Shown: in pieces, positions 63,704 to 64,000 of the stretch | How positions within the stretch are numbered: the stretch's first letter is position 1 | Layout: each line of letters opens with the position of its first letter | Assembly: GCF_001310085.1 (NCBI RefSeq) | Contig: NZ_CP012643.1 | Location: forward strand, 124,001 to 188,000 | DNA length: 64,000 nt | Direction of reading: 5' to 3' | Source: Rufibacter tibetensis | GTDB lineage: Bacteria > Bacteroidota > Bacteroidia > Cytophagales > Hymenobacteraceae | Notes under the pieces: generated by a model | Databases searched by the model: none | What the model was told of the DNA's origin: nothing | Seen by the model: only the letters and a program-made list of their open reading frames with translations | Program-made: the position numbers and the translations under genes

Positions 63704-64000
63704 TTAATAGGCTTCCAACTCCTTCGCCAGAAAAGCGGCAGTACGGCTCATGGAGGCCCCCGCTACTTCCTCCGGCATACCAGTTGCTACAATCTGGCCA
63801 CCCTCCTCCCCTGCGCCGGGGCCGATGTCAATCACCCAGTCGGAGGTGGCGGCGACGCGCATGGTGTGTTCTACCACCAGCACGGTATTGCCGGCGTCTA
63901 CCAGTTTCTCCAGTTGGGCCATGAGTTTGTCAACGTCGGCGGGGTGCAGGCCGGTGGTGGGTTCATCTAAGACGTAGAGGGTGTTGCCGCGGCTGAGGCG
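63704..64000 (-). CDS. UvrA-type excinuclease ATPase subunit, C-terminal end (cut by window edge)
   Basis: The last 99 residues of an ABC ATPase of the UvrA group: Walker B/D-loop VLDEPTTGLHPADV, the switch His in VLVVEHTMRV, then DIGPGAGEEGGQIVATGMPEEVA. In canonical UvrA the corresponding text is TTGLHFEDI and EHNLDV, so this one looks more like a UvrA2-type paralogue. The gene continues beyond base 64000. Confidence 0.85.
   Translation of the reverse strand, partial: RLSRGNTLYVLDEPTTGLHPADVDKLMAQLEKLVDAGNTVLVVEHTMRVAATSDWVIDIGPGAGEEGGQIVATGMPEEVAGASMSRTAAFLAKELEAY

Overview
The window reads as a chromosome segment of a Bacteroidota bacterium, order Cytophagales, most likely a Hymenobacteraceae member (Rufibacter, Nibribacter or Pontibacter-like). 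This is an inference from the SusC/SusD pair, promoters of the TTTG-N20-TAnnTTTG type, the many lipoproteins, DUF3943 and DUF3575 proteins, a tricorn-like S41 protease, and long perfect-stem terminators. Coding density is high, and ordinary genes lie on both strands.

Region 1 (1-9.6 kb) is the right part of a glucuronoxylan utilization locus. It holds susD (cut by the left edge) and susC on the minus strand. Divergent from them are a LacI-family regulator, a GH67 alpha-glucuronidase, an SDR oxidoreductase and a GH10 xylanase. A 16-bp palindrome with a central CG lies upstream of susC and recurs, with one change, upstream of the xylanase. A cre-like operator overlaps the lacI promoter. Together they suggest import (SusCD), backbone cleavage (GH10), side-chain removal (GH67) and a shared regulator.

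Region 2 (9.6-21.5 kb) carries a class IV aminotransferase overlapping a DmpA-type peptidase, a Tat-exported amidase, a PepSY membrane protein whose promoter contains an iron-box-like palindrome, a tricorn-like protease, the RNA 2'-phosphotransferase KptA, an unknown acidic protein, and tRNA-Glu with a near-consensus promoter.

Region 3 (21.5-32 kb) is more AT-rich and full of small lineage-type genes: two outer-membrane beta-barrels, two STAS-like proteins, a lone receiver domain, two cold-shock proteins, a HipA-like kinase with DUF3037, and DUF3943.

Region 4 (32-52 kb) contains MsrB, an M3 peptidase, a GH43 glycosidase, a SWIM/SNF2 helicase, gamma-glutamyltransferase, an MFS transporter, an erythromycin-esterase-like protein, an SDR with an unusual Ser/Gly tail, a membrane acyltransferase in an AT-rich patch, and a CheB-like gene split by an apparent frameshift.

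Region 5 (52-64 kb) contains a haloacid dehalogenase pseudogene with two in-frame stops, assorted hydrolases and peptidases, a disordered His/Arg-to-Gly/Tyr protein, a TMEM175-like channel, lipoproteins, a RAYT transposase between two pairs of REP-like inverted repeats, and the C-terminal end of a UvrA-type ATPase.

Inverted-repeat elements of about 150-180 bp (arms of about 30-40 nt around a spacer of about 80-110 nt) occur six times in three sequence families. A short motif near TTTTCnGAAAA-n-GCC-n-TAAA recurs in many intergenic gaps.
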